Source of the DNA: Bombyx mori | Taxonomy: Eukaryota > Arthropoda > Insecta > Lepidoptera > Bombycidae | NCBI RefSeq assembly: GCF_030269925.1 | Contig: NC_085108.1 | Coordinates: forward strand, 2,976,001-3,040,000 | Direction of reading: 5' to 3' | DNA length: 64,000 nucleotides | In this document: positions 58,201 to 64,000 of the stretch, one piece after another | Position numbering within the stretch: position 1 is the stretch's first letter | Layout of the letters: each line of letters opens with the position of its first letter | Notes under the pieces: generated by a model | Databases searched by the model: none | What the model was told of the DNA's origin: nothing | The model's input: only the letters and a program-made list of their open reading frames with translations | Translations under genes and position numbers: made by a program

Positions 58201-61200
58201 TATAATATATAGATAGATGAACTATTGCAAGTGAAGTAACATATCGTTTGGCACAAACAATGTCATTCGTGCTATGTCGGCCAAAGGGGCGCGCCAACAT
58301 CGATAACTGATCTCGTAGTTAAATTAATCGATTTTCAACGTTCGCATTTGGAACGTCATTTTTTTTCTCTTTCAGTGCCAAAAAGTTAAGGATTGTTCTG
58401 TCTTGTTTAGATTTTATCGTTGGAAATTGTAGATGAACTGTTCTCCCATTGTACCACCCGCACTGTGTCCCCATTGTGTCTACTGCAGGAGGACACATCT
58501 TTTTTTTGCTGCTTAGATGGTTACTGAAGTCCATAGACATCTACAACGTAAATGCGCCACCCACCTTGAGATATAAGTTCTTAAGTCTCAGTATAGTTAC
58601 AACGGCTGCCCCACCCTTCAAACCGAAACGCATTACTGCTTCACGGCAGAAATAGGCAGGGTGGTGGTACCTACCCGTGCGGACTCACAAGAGGTCCTAC
58701 CACCGGTAATTACGCAAATTATAATTTTGCGGGTTTGATTTTTATTACACGATGTTATTTCTTCGCCTTGGAAGTCAATCGTGATCATCTAAACTAAAAT
58801 TGCCTTTTTAGTATTTTCTTGGGTTTCGTAAGAGTCACGGTCGTAATTAAAACTAAATTTACACTTTAATCTGGTGTTTCCGTGGTCATGGACGACCGTA
58901 AAATATACGAAACATCGGAAATAATATCGAGAGGCAAAAGGCAATTTGGGTAAATCGTCATTTTTACAATTTTACAGGAACTGGTACACTTTAAGTTTAA
59001 AATTTGGTAAAAAAATACCATAACTAAAAACTTCTTGACTTATTTGAATGGGGTAAACTTAATTGAAGTTCAATTAAAAACATCGAACTGTTGATGCTTC
59101 CTGTTCACGTTGATTTGTGACTCTGATCATGGAACTCACAATGAACCAGTGCACTTAATGCGTGTTTTTAACGCTCCTGATAGCGTAAAAGTTAACTCAT
59201 ATTTCTATGCAGTTGGAACAGCGCCCCTAGCGGCAAACGCAGGCAAACATTTCAACTCCATACAAATTTTAGTTAACTTTTACGCTATCGAGAACCTTTC
59301 CGAGGGTCAGTAGTACCTTTTGTGATACATTATCCTTTTTGTTTTCAGGCTCTTGTTCGTCACGCGGCAAACGCGCACGTACTGCTTTCAGCGCGCAACA
59401 GATCAAAAGCTTAGAGGCGGAGTTTGAGAAAAACAGATATTTATCTGTGGCGGCCAGAGGACGGCTCGCCAGGCAATTGAGGCTGACGGAAACACAGGTT
59501 TGTCGTGTTCGGAACTTGACATCTCTACGCAGCGACTTTTTTTTATTGCTTTGATGGGTGGACGCGCTCACAGCCCACCTGGTGTTAAGTGGTTACTGGA
59601 GCCCATAGACATCCACAACGTAAATGCGCCACCCACCTTGAGATATAAGTTCTAAGGTCTCAAGTATAGTTACAACGGCTGCCCCACCCTTCAAACCGAA
59701 ACGCATTACTGCTTCCCGGCAGAAATAGGCAGGGTGGTGGTACCCACCCGTGCGGACTCACAAGTGGTGCTACCACCAGTAATTACGCAAATTATAATTT
59801 TACGGGTTTCATTTTTATTACACGATGTTATTCCTTCACCGTGGGAATCAATCGTGAACATTTGTTGAATACGTATTTCATTAGTAAAATTGGTACCCGC
59901 CCGAGATTCGAACACCGGTGCATCGCTAAACACGAATGCACCGGACGTCTTATCCGTTAGGCCACGACGACTTCATACTGCTTCAACGAATGTGACAGTC
60001 GTCGCAAAATACAGTTGAGACTTTAATCCCATTTGTCGAGATGAGTGCCGAAATTTACTTTCAAATCAATAGGTCCCACTAATGATCTAACACAAAGTGG
60101 GCTATATGAGGTTGTCTGCCTAAATGTCCCAAACAGTATTCTAGTCACTTAAGAAAATTAAAATCTGAACGCTTAGGTAAATAGCAATCAGATTTAAATA
60201 AGCATTTTTTTTTCCTTTGACGGAAAACGAGTTTCTTAAAACGGTTCCACTTGTAAGATGTTGTTATGCCGGTACAAGTAACGCTATCTGTCGCCAAATA
60301 GTAGAAGCGATATCAAAGAATCTAGCGCTATCGAGAACAACCGAAAAGTGATATGGCGGTACAAGTAACGCCATCTGTTGTCAAATAGCGAAAAAGAGAT
60401 ATTGAAACGACTAGTACTATCGGATATGTTCTAAAAGCTCAGTAACTCACTTCTGAGACTTAATTTCAGCCCATCTCATCTCGTTTCATTTGATTTCATC
60501 CCAATTGTTAGTCTCAAATTAATGAACTCATTTTTTTTTGTTTTTATATCATTTTTCATACAACATTAAGTAGATTTATATTTGTTATTTGAAGATTTTT
60601 ATACACTCAACACTGGTAGCAATGGTGTTGTACACATCCTTACGGATACATCAGATCCAATAACCTTTGCATTAGACGCCTTCAGCTCTAACACTAGAAG
60701 CAGGCTTAGGGACCCTGGTAACTGTACTCGTCGAACTCGACAAAGAGGTCGACGTGTAACCTAACCCATGCATCAGCTCGCTGAGTTTCTCGCCGGATCT
60801 TCTTAGCGGGTCGCGATTCTGATCCGGTAGTAGATTCATTCGCGAAGCAGTTGCTCTTGAGTTGTCAGGTCTCCTTAGGAGGCGTTCGGGCGGCTGTTAG
60901 CAAATCCCACGCCTCCTGGCTGAGCCTTTGCTCGCCCACCTGTCCTGGTGAAACTGGAAGGGCTTCCGGGCCACCAGTAATCCTTCAATGATAAAAAAAA
61001 TGGTGTCGCAAGAAGCCAATTGCCATACTTTATATAAAAGCCAATTGCCATCCTTAATAAAATATAAGAAGAATGATAGTTGGATTCATTGTATAATTTT
61101 ACCACTTGTAACATAAAAGCTATCTCTTTCCTTTCAGATCAAAATATGGTTCCAGAACCGGAGAACGAAATGGAAACGAAAGTACACGAATGATATCGAA

Positions 61201-61641
61201 CTTCTTGCTCAGCAATACTACACCAGTTTGGGAATCGTCTCGCCCAGACCTATGTTCGTTGGGGATCGACTTTGGGTTTTCAATTACCCCAACAGAATAC
61301 CGCCTACACAACAGCAATGGATGAAACCGGTAAATAACACAACAAGCCCTTTAGACCGTTCGCTATTTCGAAGTTTATCCAAACCTGAAATCCCGCAATT
61401 TTGCGTCCCAGCGAGTGTGTATCCGAGCGAGCACGTGTTCCCGAACGTCGATCGGAGTTTTTTGACAGGAAATGTCAAAATTCCCGCGCAAATTCGATTG
61501 CCACGCGAAATCTACAATAATATGGCGACGGCGCAAAGGAACATGGAAGCGTTCAAAAATAACATCCTCAGCCACAGCACGCCACCGCCAGAGTCCAGTG
61601 TAGATCATCTAAGAAGACTCGAAGAGAATTTTAGTATTTAA
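33940..61641 (+). CDS. homeodomain transcription factor (ANTP class, NK-like), three coding exons
   Basis: Joined exons 33940-34264, 59349-59497 and 61138-61641 total 978 nt, 325 residues, with GT-AG introns and matching phases (1, then 0). The start has good insect context (CCAAAAATG). Seen: an eh1 motif FSIDSLL at residues 26-32, which in other homeoproteins recruits the Groucho co-repressor; an acidic run at about 69-92; a complete 60-residue homeodomain at about 115-174 with F8, W48, F49, Q50, N51 and R53; and directly after it KYTNDIELLAQQYYTSLGI. The intron after homeodomain position 44 is a known site in several NK-like genes. From memory the extended C-flank resembles insect NK-like genes such as lateral muscles scarcer or BarH-like annotations, but I cannot confirm orthology. 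Expected role: nuclear, sequence-specific repressor in development. Undetected exons in the 25-kb intron are possible. Confidence 0.92.
34370..34845 (+). pseudogene. RTE/CR1-like LINE tail interrupted by a family-C LINE end
   Basis: Before the insertion the plus strand encodes RWFDQIRTTLETTRN. After it, FHQALRAANNWKRWK and a stop. Together these resemble one conserved C-terminal tail split by the insertion at 34471-34792. In homeobox intron 1. Confidence 0.7.
34471..34792 (+). mobile_element. family-C LINE 3' end, nested
   Basis: Encodes RTIRPWNEFPSTVFPERCDM, then SFLKRGLWRVLSDRQRLGSA, with A-rich tail at 34784-34792. Close to the copy at 31365-31712. Confidence 0.8.
35235..35570 (-). pseudogene. 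RTE-like LINE C-terminal/3' fragment
   Basis: The minus strand encodes GRPKKTWMECVNDDMRENEE and a stop, then 3' UTR with the widespread moth motif ccactgctggacat on the plus strand. No RT core. Confidence 0.75.
35714..37026 (-). mobile_element. maT-type (DD37D) Tc1/mariner transposon, nearly intact
   Basis: 1313 bp. Inverted ends share tacctagtcaggtcata and then diverge slightly (to about 29 bp), with TA at both flanks (35712-35713, 37027-37028). Encloses the transposase frame at 35896-36882. Lies in homeobox intron 1, antisense to the gene. Confidence 0.92.
35896..36882 (-). CDS. DD37D (maT) transposase, last residues lost by a frameshift
   Basis: 328 residues from ATG at 36882. An N-terminal helix-turn-helix (GYAPIKIFNILKNLNI) is followed by a GRPRSVRT linker and a second HTH (MGLSRTTVKRVLN). 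Catalytic residues: D in ILFSDEKFF, D in VFQQDSAPAH, and D in SPGLNPLDYKIW. I count 37 residues between the second and third, which defines the maT clade rather than mariner (34D) or Tc1 (34E). The frame ends at TGA after DLVRAAIR. In the +1 frame just beyond, DDWPRRLKACIQNHG continues to a normal-looking end, so a single-base indel near 35897 removed about 17 residues. The catalytic core is open, so activity is uncertain rather than excluded. Confidence 0.9.
   Translation of the reverse strand: MEWTLKEDRVAVIALHRCGYAPIKIFNILKNLNITKRFVYRTIKRYNEDSSVDDRSRSGRPRSVRTPAVIKAVKARIQRNPKRKQKLLALQMGLSRTTVKRVLNEDLGLRAYRRKTGHRLNARLMDLRLKRCRALLKRYAGKKYRKILFSDEKFFTVEESYNKQNDKVYAHSSEEASNRIPRVQRGHFPSSLMVGLGVSYWGLTEVHFCEKGVKTNAVVYQNTVLTNLVEPVSHTMFNNRPWVFQQDSAPAHRAKSTQDWLAAREIDFIRHEDWPSSSPGLNPLDYKIWQHLEEKACSKPHPNLESLKTSLIKAVADIDMDLVRAAIR
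37261..37485 (-). mobile_element. Helitron-like repeat, same family as 2650-2866
   Basis: Shares ttcgctgggcatttaaaa, gtcattattattaggg and ctacatggataccaag. Confidence 0.5.
37489..37904 (+). mobile_element. Helitron-like element, short copy
   Basis: Starts near acgtgaagcaaaaactttg and ends gcgggacctctag. The same family as the 1.76-kb copy at 56452-58213, with most of the interior deleted. Confidence 0.55.
37905..38510. other. intronic DNA; nothing recognised
   Basis: Mixed-composition sequence without repeat ends or coding similarity that I recognise. Confidence 0.45.
38512..38715 (+). repeat. Bm1 SINE, diverged fragment
   Basis: ggtggtaggacgtcttgtg and cgtgaagcagtaatgcg are recognisable. 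The tail is mutated. Confidence 0.7.
39028..39120 (-). repeat. Jockey-like LINE 3' UTR scrap
   Basis: Resembles 63697-63790 (ggtgcttttagg, caagcacc, gtcgaac), adjoining the R1-like fragment. Confidence 0.5.
39131..40242 (-). mobile_element. R1-like LINE fragment (ORF2 C-terminal half)
   Basis: Minus-strand pieces match the 50011-51749 copy (TISFEAACVLAGTPPWVLEA, LADPSAGRRTVEAIRPVLV). The frame is broken, including near the Cys-rich segment (DTAEHRSSS in place of DTAEHTLVAC). No poly(A) end. The 5' break at 40242 is joined to a Bm1-type tail. Confidence 0.82.
40243..40278 (+). repeat. Bm1 3' tail remnant fused to LINE
   Basis: cgtccacccatcaaagcaat plus A run. Only the last ~30 bp of a Bm1. 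Confidence 0.65.
40727..41023 (-). mobile_element. CTAG-ended dispersed repeat, second copy of 24627-24912
   Basis: Same ends (ctagctgacccggcagac, atatatagatagata) and body. Confidence 0.55.
41427..41853 (-). repeat. Bm1 SINE, near full length
   Basis: Tail, body and tRNA-like head. Short deletions near 41525 and 41700. Confidence 0.94.
41915..42173 (+). mobile_element. R1-like LINE 3' end inserted in the mariner
   Basis: 5'-truncated 259-bp 3' UTR with poly(A). Flanked by a perfect 13-bp duplication agccgatttgtac at 41902-41914 and 42174-42186. It sits just inside the mariner end. Confidence 0.92.
42970..43920 (-). mobile_element. Jockey-like LINE, 5'-truncated, inserted in the mariner transposase
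   Basis: 951 bp, flanked by a 12-bp duplication ccgctaattccc at 42958-42969 and 43921-43932, with a T-rich (poly-A) end at 42970-42985. Encodes the region after the RT core (WASQVKYLGVTLDRGMTF, HYKTCIRPVMTYSSVLFAHA) with a frameshift, then RHPKHVITDPHD and the 3' UTR. This UTR is the source of the many tagcc(t)tgagaggcta repeats in the window. Possibly BMC1-like; name not verified. Confidence 0.88.
43481..44158 (-). pseudogene. accidental fusion frame: mariner N-terminus read into Jockey-like RT
   Basis: 225 codons. Up to about ...GELAVDI it is mariner transposase, and from NPTKSTAVLFKRG on it is Jockey-like ORF2. The join coincides with the LINE insertion point at 43920, so the fusion was made by insertion and is not a gene. 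Confidence 0.88.
44380..44772. other. intronic DNA; nothing recognised
   Basis: AT-rich, no coding similarity or repeat ends recognised. Confidence 0.45.
44773..45191 (+). mobile_element. Helitron-like element (TC start, CTAG end)
   Basis: Starts TCTATACAAATATTATAAAG and ends with a GC-rich hairpin gagcggagccggaacggg then ccgctag. About 419 bp, non-coding. The same family as 12868-14339. Confidence 0.55.
45740..45957 (-). mobile_element. Helitron-like element, ~218 bp
   Basis: Reverse copy: ctagcgacccgccctcgctt through gaccgatttgaaaaattc (complement) to tttataatattagtataga. Matches 62943-63144. Confidence 0.55.
46456..46570 (+). repeat. family-C LINE 3' end
   Basis: ggcagcggcttagctctgcc through gctcgtctgcctacaagg plus A-rich tail. 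Confidence 0.8.
46906..47039 (+). repeat. family-C LINE 3' end, diverged
   Basis: cttgtggagagtactaaacgg through tcgtctgcctataaaggc with many substitutions. An older copy. Confidence 0.7.
47449..47612 (+). repeat. Jockey-like LINE 3' UTR fragment (antisense), diverged
   Basis: ctacctattctaatgatctc through agaatctaccaccgg to gaaactcagtggg. Confidence 0.7.
47753..48086 (+). mobile_element. Helitron-like element (TC start, CTAG end)
   Basis: tctatactaatattataagg at the start and gtcgcgggcaaaagctag at the end. ~334 bp, non-coding. Confidence 0.55.
48112..48244 (-). repeat. Bm1 SINE head fragment
   Basis: Only the tRNA-like head with both internal promoter boxes (gcgggattcgaacac, tatcctttaggccgc on this strand). 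The body is missing. Confidence 0.8.
48245..49995. other. intronic DNA with a family-H fragment at 49098-49310
   Basis: Mostly AT-rich with no gene. The H fragment includes catttcatttcatttcattt and acttaaaggtcttagttacc in reverse orientation. Confidence 0.5.
50011..51749 (-). mobile_element. R1-like LINE, 5'-truncated, with poly(A) and target-site duplication
   Basis: 1739 bp. A perfect 12-bp duplication tcggttatacta lies at 49999-50010 and 51750-51761. The poly-T run from 50011 is the poly(A) tail of the minus-strand element. The 5' end falls inside the RT domain. Reference copy for the fragments at 3728, 39131 and 41915. In homeobox intron 1. Confidence 0.95.
50490..51749 (-). pseudogene. 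R1-like LINE ORF2 C-terminal 60% (RT palm to stop)
   Basis: One open frame of about 418 codons, cut at its N-terminus by 5' truncation. It starts within RT at RGVPQGSVLGPLLWN, has the catalytic YADD at about residues 36-39, then the thumb (QLKYLGLILD), a long connector, and a Cys-rich segment (CHHCGCGLDTAEHTLVAC) as in R1-clade elements, ending LAQALAL. No upstream endonuclease or gag, so it cannot move on its own. The G+C-rich composition contrasts with the surrounding intron. Large opposite-strand frames here (50301-51245) are shadows. Confidence 0.92.
51762..52678. other. intronic DNA; nothing recognised
   Basis: AT-rich with no repeat ends or conserved frames noticed. Confidence 0.45.
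52679..52782 (+). repeat. Jockey-like LINE 3' UTR fragment (antisense)
   Basis: ggccctagtaaaagcagtgc through gatccggcgggaaactcag. Directly followed by a Bm1. Confidence 0.65.
52795..53047 (+). repeat. Bm1 SINE, internally deleted
   Basis: Head (gtggtctaaaggataag) and middle present. 52885-52900 lacks about 100 bp of body. Broken at acaacttt. Confidence 0.85.
53048..53155 (-). repeat. Bm1 SINE 3' fragment, head-to-head with the previous copy
   Basis: Tail and last ~90 bp in reverse orientation, abutting the preceding forward copy with no spacer. Confidence 0.82.
53156..54172. other. intronic DNA; nothing recognised
   Basis: AT-rich with A and T homopolymers. Confidence 0.45.
54173..54378 (-). 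mobile_element. Helitron-like repeat, same family as 2650-2866
   Basis: ctagccgtactcgccagttt then gctgggcatttaaagtta and the shared body. Confidence 0.5.
54810..54910. repeat. GC-rich palindromic repeat cluster
   Basis: Several short GGGGCgaaGCCC-type and ggggcggagcccccc palindromes in an otherwise AT-rich intron. Such blocks mark the ends of some DNA transposons, but I cannot assign a family. Confidence 0.5.
55072..55325 (+). repeat. Jockey-like LINE 3' UTR fragment (antisense)
   Basis: tgatagccttgagaggctat through agaatctacgaccggatcgg to cgtcgcaaacgacgggttcg. Confidence 0.78.
55515..55860 (-). pseudogene. family-C LINE 3' end, reverse
   Basis: Reverse copy of 31365-31712: tattgccgtataggcagacg, then the complement of the RTIRLWNELPS...KRGLLRVLSG coding tail with lesions. 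Confidence 0.78.
55934..56359 (+). repeat. Bm1 SINE, near full length
   Basis: Head to A tail present. Short deletion after aaaattata at ~56115. Confidence 0.94.
56452..58213 (-). mobile_element. Helitron-like element, 1.76 kb
   Basis: Read on the minus strand it starts TCTATATATTATATACGTG and ends with tagtcgaaat... gcgggacctCTAG-type sequence. No TIRs, no long coding frame, so non-autonomous. The interior holds a pair of tight hairpins at 57376-57437 and two short gccatgttt-containing segments. Short copies at 10090, 11401 and 37489. Confidence 0.6.
57376..57437. other. two adjacent hairpins
   Basis: First: perfect 12-bp stem (57376-57387 with 57398-57409, atttgaatcact) with a 10-nt loop. 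Second: 7-bp GC stem gcgcacc / ggtgcgc (57416-57422 with 57431-57437). Confidence 0.85.
58500..58784 (-). repeat. Bm1 SINE, lacking head
   Basis: Tail end mutated, small deletion near 58520, body to cttggaagtcaatcgtgatc. The tRNA-like part is missing. Confidence 0.88.
59179..59289. mobile_element. 111-bp foldback (MITE-like) just before homeobox exon 2
   Basis: Perfect 18-bp inverted ends gatagcgtaaaagttaac / gttaacttttacgctatc. The pairing continues imperfectly inward (catatttctatgcagttgga against its partner). Ends 59 bp before exon 2. Confidence 0.88.
59349..59497 (+). CDS. homeobox gene exon 2 (homeodomain helices 1-2)
   Basis: Acceptor TTTTCAG, donor ACACAG/GTTTGT. Encodes GSCSSRGKRARTAFSAQQIK and on to LRLTETQ. 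A foldback element lies 59 bp upstream and a Bm1 39 bp downstream. Confidence 0.95.
59537..59971 (-). repeat. Bm1 SINE, full length, in homeobox intron 2
   Basis: Complete from poly-T tail to tRNA-like head (gattcgaacaccgg; ttaggccacgacgactt). Begins 39 bp after the exon 2 donor, antisense to the gene. Confidence 0.95.
60256..60430 (+). repeat. gypsy-like LTR fragment
   Basis: tgttatgccggtacaagtaa, gctatctgtcgccaaatag, then a second ggtacaagtaacgccatctg. Same motif layout as 28858-28980. No promoter part. Confidence 0.45.
60630..60990 (+). repeat. family-E repeat with A tail
   Basis: ccttacggatacatcagatcc through tgagcctttgctcgcccacc, ending accagtaatccttcaatgat then A run. Same orientation as 15645-15985. 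Confidence 0.7.
61138..61641 (+). CDS. homeobox gene exon 3 (recognition helix, C-terminus)
   Basis: Acceptor TCCTTTCAG. Starts IKIWFQNRRTKWKRKYTND and continues 167 residues to TAA. The C-terminal part is proline- and asparagine-containing, with no second domain seen. Confidence 0.95.
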   Translation: MKIWFQNRRTKWKRKYTNDIELLAQQYYTSLGIVSPRPMFVGDRLWVFNYPNRIPPTQQQWMKPVNNTTSPLDRSLFRSLSKPEIPQFCVPASVYPSEHVFPNVDRSFLTGNVKIPAQIRLPREIYNNMATAQRNMEAFKNNILSHSTPPPESSVDHLRRLEENFSI

Positions 61642-61678
61642 GTTTGTAATATATAGTTTTTGTAACGTCTGTTGTGTA

Positions 61679-61684
61679 AATAAA
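61679..61684 (+). terminator. poly(A) signal of the homeobox gene
   Basis: AATAAA 38 bp after the stop codon, giving a very short 3' UTR. Further AATAAA-like hexamers follow near 61745. Confidence 0.7.
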
Positions 61685-61811
61685 ATAGAATTTTGAGAAG
61701 TATTTTCGTATTATTTATGTTCTTCAGTATAGCGAACTATCTATAAAATAAAACATAATATTTATTAACATGAAAAGTACAAGTAAGTATATATGTATGT
61801 AGAGTATGCGT

Positions 61812-62695
61812 AAAGTGGATTTTTTACGAAAACCGTAAGCGAAACATGCAATGGCTGACCTCAGGTCAAACGCCGCAACAGTGTCCTAAAGTAAAGCTTA
61901 CCATTAAAAAGGTAATGGTAACTGTTTGGTGGTCTCAGCATGGTGCTATTCACTAAAGATTTCTCCGATCTGGTCAAGCAAAAACAAATGTCTACTGCGC
62001 AGAACTTTTTTTTTTATTGCTTAGATGGGTGGACGAACTCACAGCCCACCTGGTGTTACGTGGTTACTGGAGCTCATAAACATCTACAACGTAAATGCGC
62101 CACTCACCTTGAGATATAAGTTCTAAGGTCTCAAGTATAGTTACAACAGCTGCCCCACCCTTCAAACCGAAACGCATTAACTGCTTCACGGCAGAAGTAG
62201 TCAGGGTGGTGGTACCTACCCGTGCGGACTCACAAGAGGTCCTACCACCAGTTGGTGGGTACAATGTACAATGATAGCAAAACTTGCAGTGAAACTGTCC
62301 CGACTCGTGAATCGATCTTCACCATTATTGCTCCATGATAACGCGAGACCTTATACAGCACGAGAAACCGTTTTAACTCTACTGGAATGCAATTAGAAAC
62401 CAATCGTCACCCTCCGTATTCAACAGACCTTGCTCCAACGGACTACAATTTTTTTCGTGATTTGGACAATTTTCGACGTGATAAGAAGTTTTCTTCCCAG
62501 GAGGCAGTACAAAATGCTTTCACCCTGTTTGTAGAATCTAGATCACAAGAGTTCTATCGCAAAGACATAAATGACTTTCTTATTAGATAGCAGCAATGTA
62601 TAGATAATAATGGTAGATATTTTGATTATGTTTAATGAAAAAAAATATGAATTTCAATTTTTCAGTACAAATCGGCAATTTCATATTTTAACCCC
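61812..62695 (+). pseudogene. DD34D mariner, 5'-truncated, with nested Bm1
   Basis: Plus strand: MQWLTSGQTPQQCPK, VTVWWSQHGAIH, then a Bm1 (62007-62251), then LLLHDNARPYTARETVL and HPPYSTDLAPTDYNF, and a 3' end matching the terminal repeat of 41884-44377 (atttcatattttaacccc at 62677-62695). Here the PPYS motif is intact but HDNARPHT has become HDNARPYT. Begins ~170 bp after the homeobox stop. Confidence 0.88.
62007..62251 (-). repeat. Bm1 SINE, 5'-truncated, nested in mariner
   Basis: Reverse orientation 3' half. It interrupts the transposase between the GAIH block and the HDNARP block. Confidence 0.9.
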
Positions 62696-62942
62696 TAATA
62701 TAATTAAATAAGCAACTAAATGAATGCTTTGGTAATTTTAATTTTTTAATACAATGTTTTAACGTTTATAATTATATAACTTCCGTAATCTTGGTGTCTC
62801 CGGCAAGGACCCGCTCTTTTTCTTTTTAACACACTTCAAGAGGAGGTTCCGAGCTAGACATCTTTTGTTAATAAAATGTTAATGGATTTACGAGGAGAAG
62901 TTACGAAAGATGAATTTTAGAATTATATTTCGGAATTTATAA

Positions 62943-63144
62943 TCTATACTAATATTATAAAGAGGAAAGATTTGTTTGTTTGTTTGTTTCGAATAGGCTC
63001 CGAAACTACTGGACCGATTTGAAAAATTCTTTTTCCATTAGAAGCCGACATTGTCCCTGATGAACATAGGCTACTTTTTTTATTATTTTTTTGGTTTCAT
63101 GTGTGTTTTAATGTTTCCGAAGCGAAGCGAGGGCGGGTCGCTAG
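62943..63144 (+). mobile_element. Helitron-like element, ~202 bp
   Basis: TCTATACTAATATTATAAAG at the start, gaagcgaagcgagggcgggt then cgctag at the end. Reverse partner at 45740-45957. Confidence 0.58.
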
Positions 63145-63696
63145 TTATAAAAAAAATCTTACACACGCCTTGGTATTAGAATGAAACGCGTGATCAATGA
63201 AATGCATGAAACCAATATGAACTTCAGTACTTACAAACAAAATAGGTTAGGTACGGTAGCTTTTTGTTCGGGTCGCGACTGAAGCAGCTGTAAGGTTCCC
63301 GCGTCTTGATAGGGTGGAACTCGATGGCCGAGAATATTAAAGGCAGGGGCCGGAGATGTTAAGGTATTTCCCTGGACTGTAGTCCGATCCCAGCCCGTAC
63401 AGAATGCCTGAACAAGGTAGGGGGGGCTACCGTGATCAACGCTACAACCTTACTCGCACTTCGAGGAGACCGGGCAGGCGGAATCTTTGAAACATCGACA
63501 ACCCTACGTCACGGTAACTCGGGCCCACCGCAGTCCAGGTCAGTGGTGTTCTGGAACATTCCGTTGGACCAGAATCAGCTTGACCGGGTCAAAAGGTATA
63601 TATATTACTTCAAAGGCGACTCTTATCTATTTTGCAAATTTTATACTGCACACAGGCGCAGCCTAGGGGCGCATTCAATGAACCTGTTGTCATTAC
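63145..63696. other. unassigned GC-richer stretch, probably LINE-derived
   Basis: 63250-63690 is GC-richer than its surroundings and runs into the Jockey-like 3' UTR below. It could be a diverged LINE body, but I recognised no RT motif. Confidence 0.4.
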
Positions 63697-63995
63697 GGAT
63701 CCTCGCGATCCATTAACGGTGCTTTTAGGTACCTCAAGCACCGGTCACTGTTCTCGTCGAACCCGTCGCTTGCGACGAAGGGTTCGGCGAGTAAACTAAC
63801 CCTTAGACACAGCCGACTGAGTTTCTCGTCGGATCTTCTCAGTGGGTCGCATGCCCGATCCGGTGGTAGATTCTGCGAAGCACTGCTCTTGCTAGGGGCA
63901 GTGTTAGCAACACCTCCAGTTCGAGCCCCGAGAGCTCACCTACACGCTAGGGTAACGTTGATATAGCCTCTCAGGGCTATCAGCATAGGTAGGGA
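63697..63995 (+). repeat. Jockey-like LINE 3' UTR with A-rich end
   Basis: Sense orientation on the plus strand: tacggatcctcgcgatcc, gatccggtggtagattctgc, tctcagggctatcagcatag, then the purine-rich end. Confidence 0.78.
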
Positions 63996-64000
63996 AAAGA

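Overview
The window is nuclear DNA from a moth, very probably Bombyx mori or a close relative. The main evidence is about two dozen copies of the silkworm tRNA-headed SINE Bm1, together with AT-rich long introns and the mix of other repeats (mariner/maT, Jockey-like, R1-like and RTE-like LINE tails, CTAG-ended Helitron-like elements, a Ty1/copia element). Nearly all isolated open frames fall in repeats. No bacterial-type genes, CRISPR arrays, rRNA genes or convincing functional tRNA genes were seen.

Two host genes can be assembled by hand from conserved protein pieces joined by GT/AG splice sites whose phases agree. (1) Minus strand, 23523 down to 8350: a nine-coding-exon gene for Mgat1 (N-acetylglucosaminyltransferase I), the Golgi enzyme that starts complex and hybrid N-glycans. 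The nine exons sum to 1311 nt, 436 residues, complete from the type II signal anchor to the stop. (2) Plus strand, 33940 to 61641: a three-exon homeobox gene of 325 residues. It has an N-terminal eh1 (Groucho-binding) motif, an acidic middle and a complete homeodomain split by an intron after homeodomain residue 44. A 25-kb first intron fills most of the right half of the window.

Layout: 1-1919 is the 5' part of a Ty1/copia retrotransposon with an open gag-pol frame running off the left edge. 2-8.3 kb holds Bm1, an R1-like LINE fragment and a MITE. 8.3-23.5 kb is Mgat1, its introns filled with Bm1, a hAT-type element nested in a Helitron-like element, LINE tails and a minisatellite. 24-33 kb is intergenic with a mariner corpse, a solo LTR and LINE ends. 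33.9-61.7 kb is the homeobox gene; its first intron carries an almost intact DD37D (maT) transposon with terminal inverted repeats, a DD34D mariner with two datable nested insertions, an R1-like LINE with clear target-site duplications and a 1.76-kb Helitron-like element. 61.7-64 kb holds a second DD34D mariner with a nested Bm1, a Helitron-like element and a Jockey-like tail.

I found no clearly new enzymatic system. The most useful results are the two exon-by-exon gene models, the transposon nesting history, and several SINE or foldback insertions lying within tens of bases of splice sites of the host genes.
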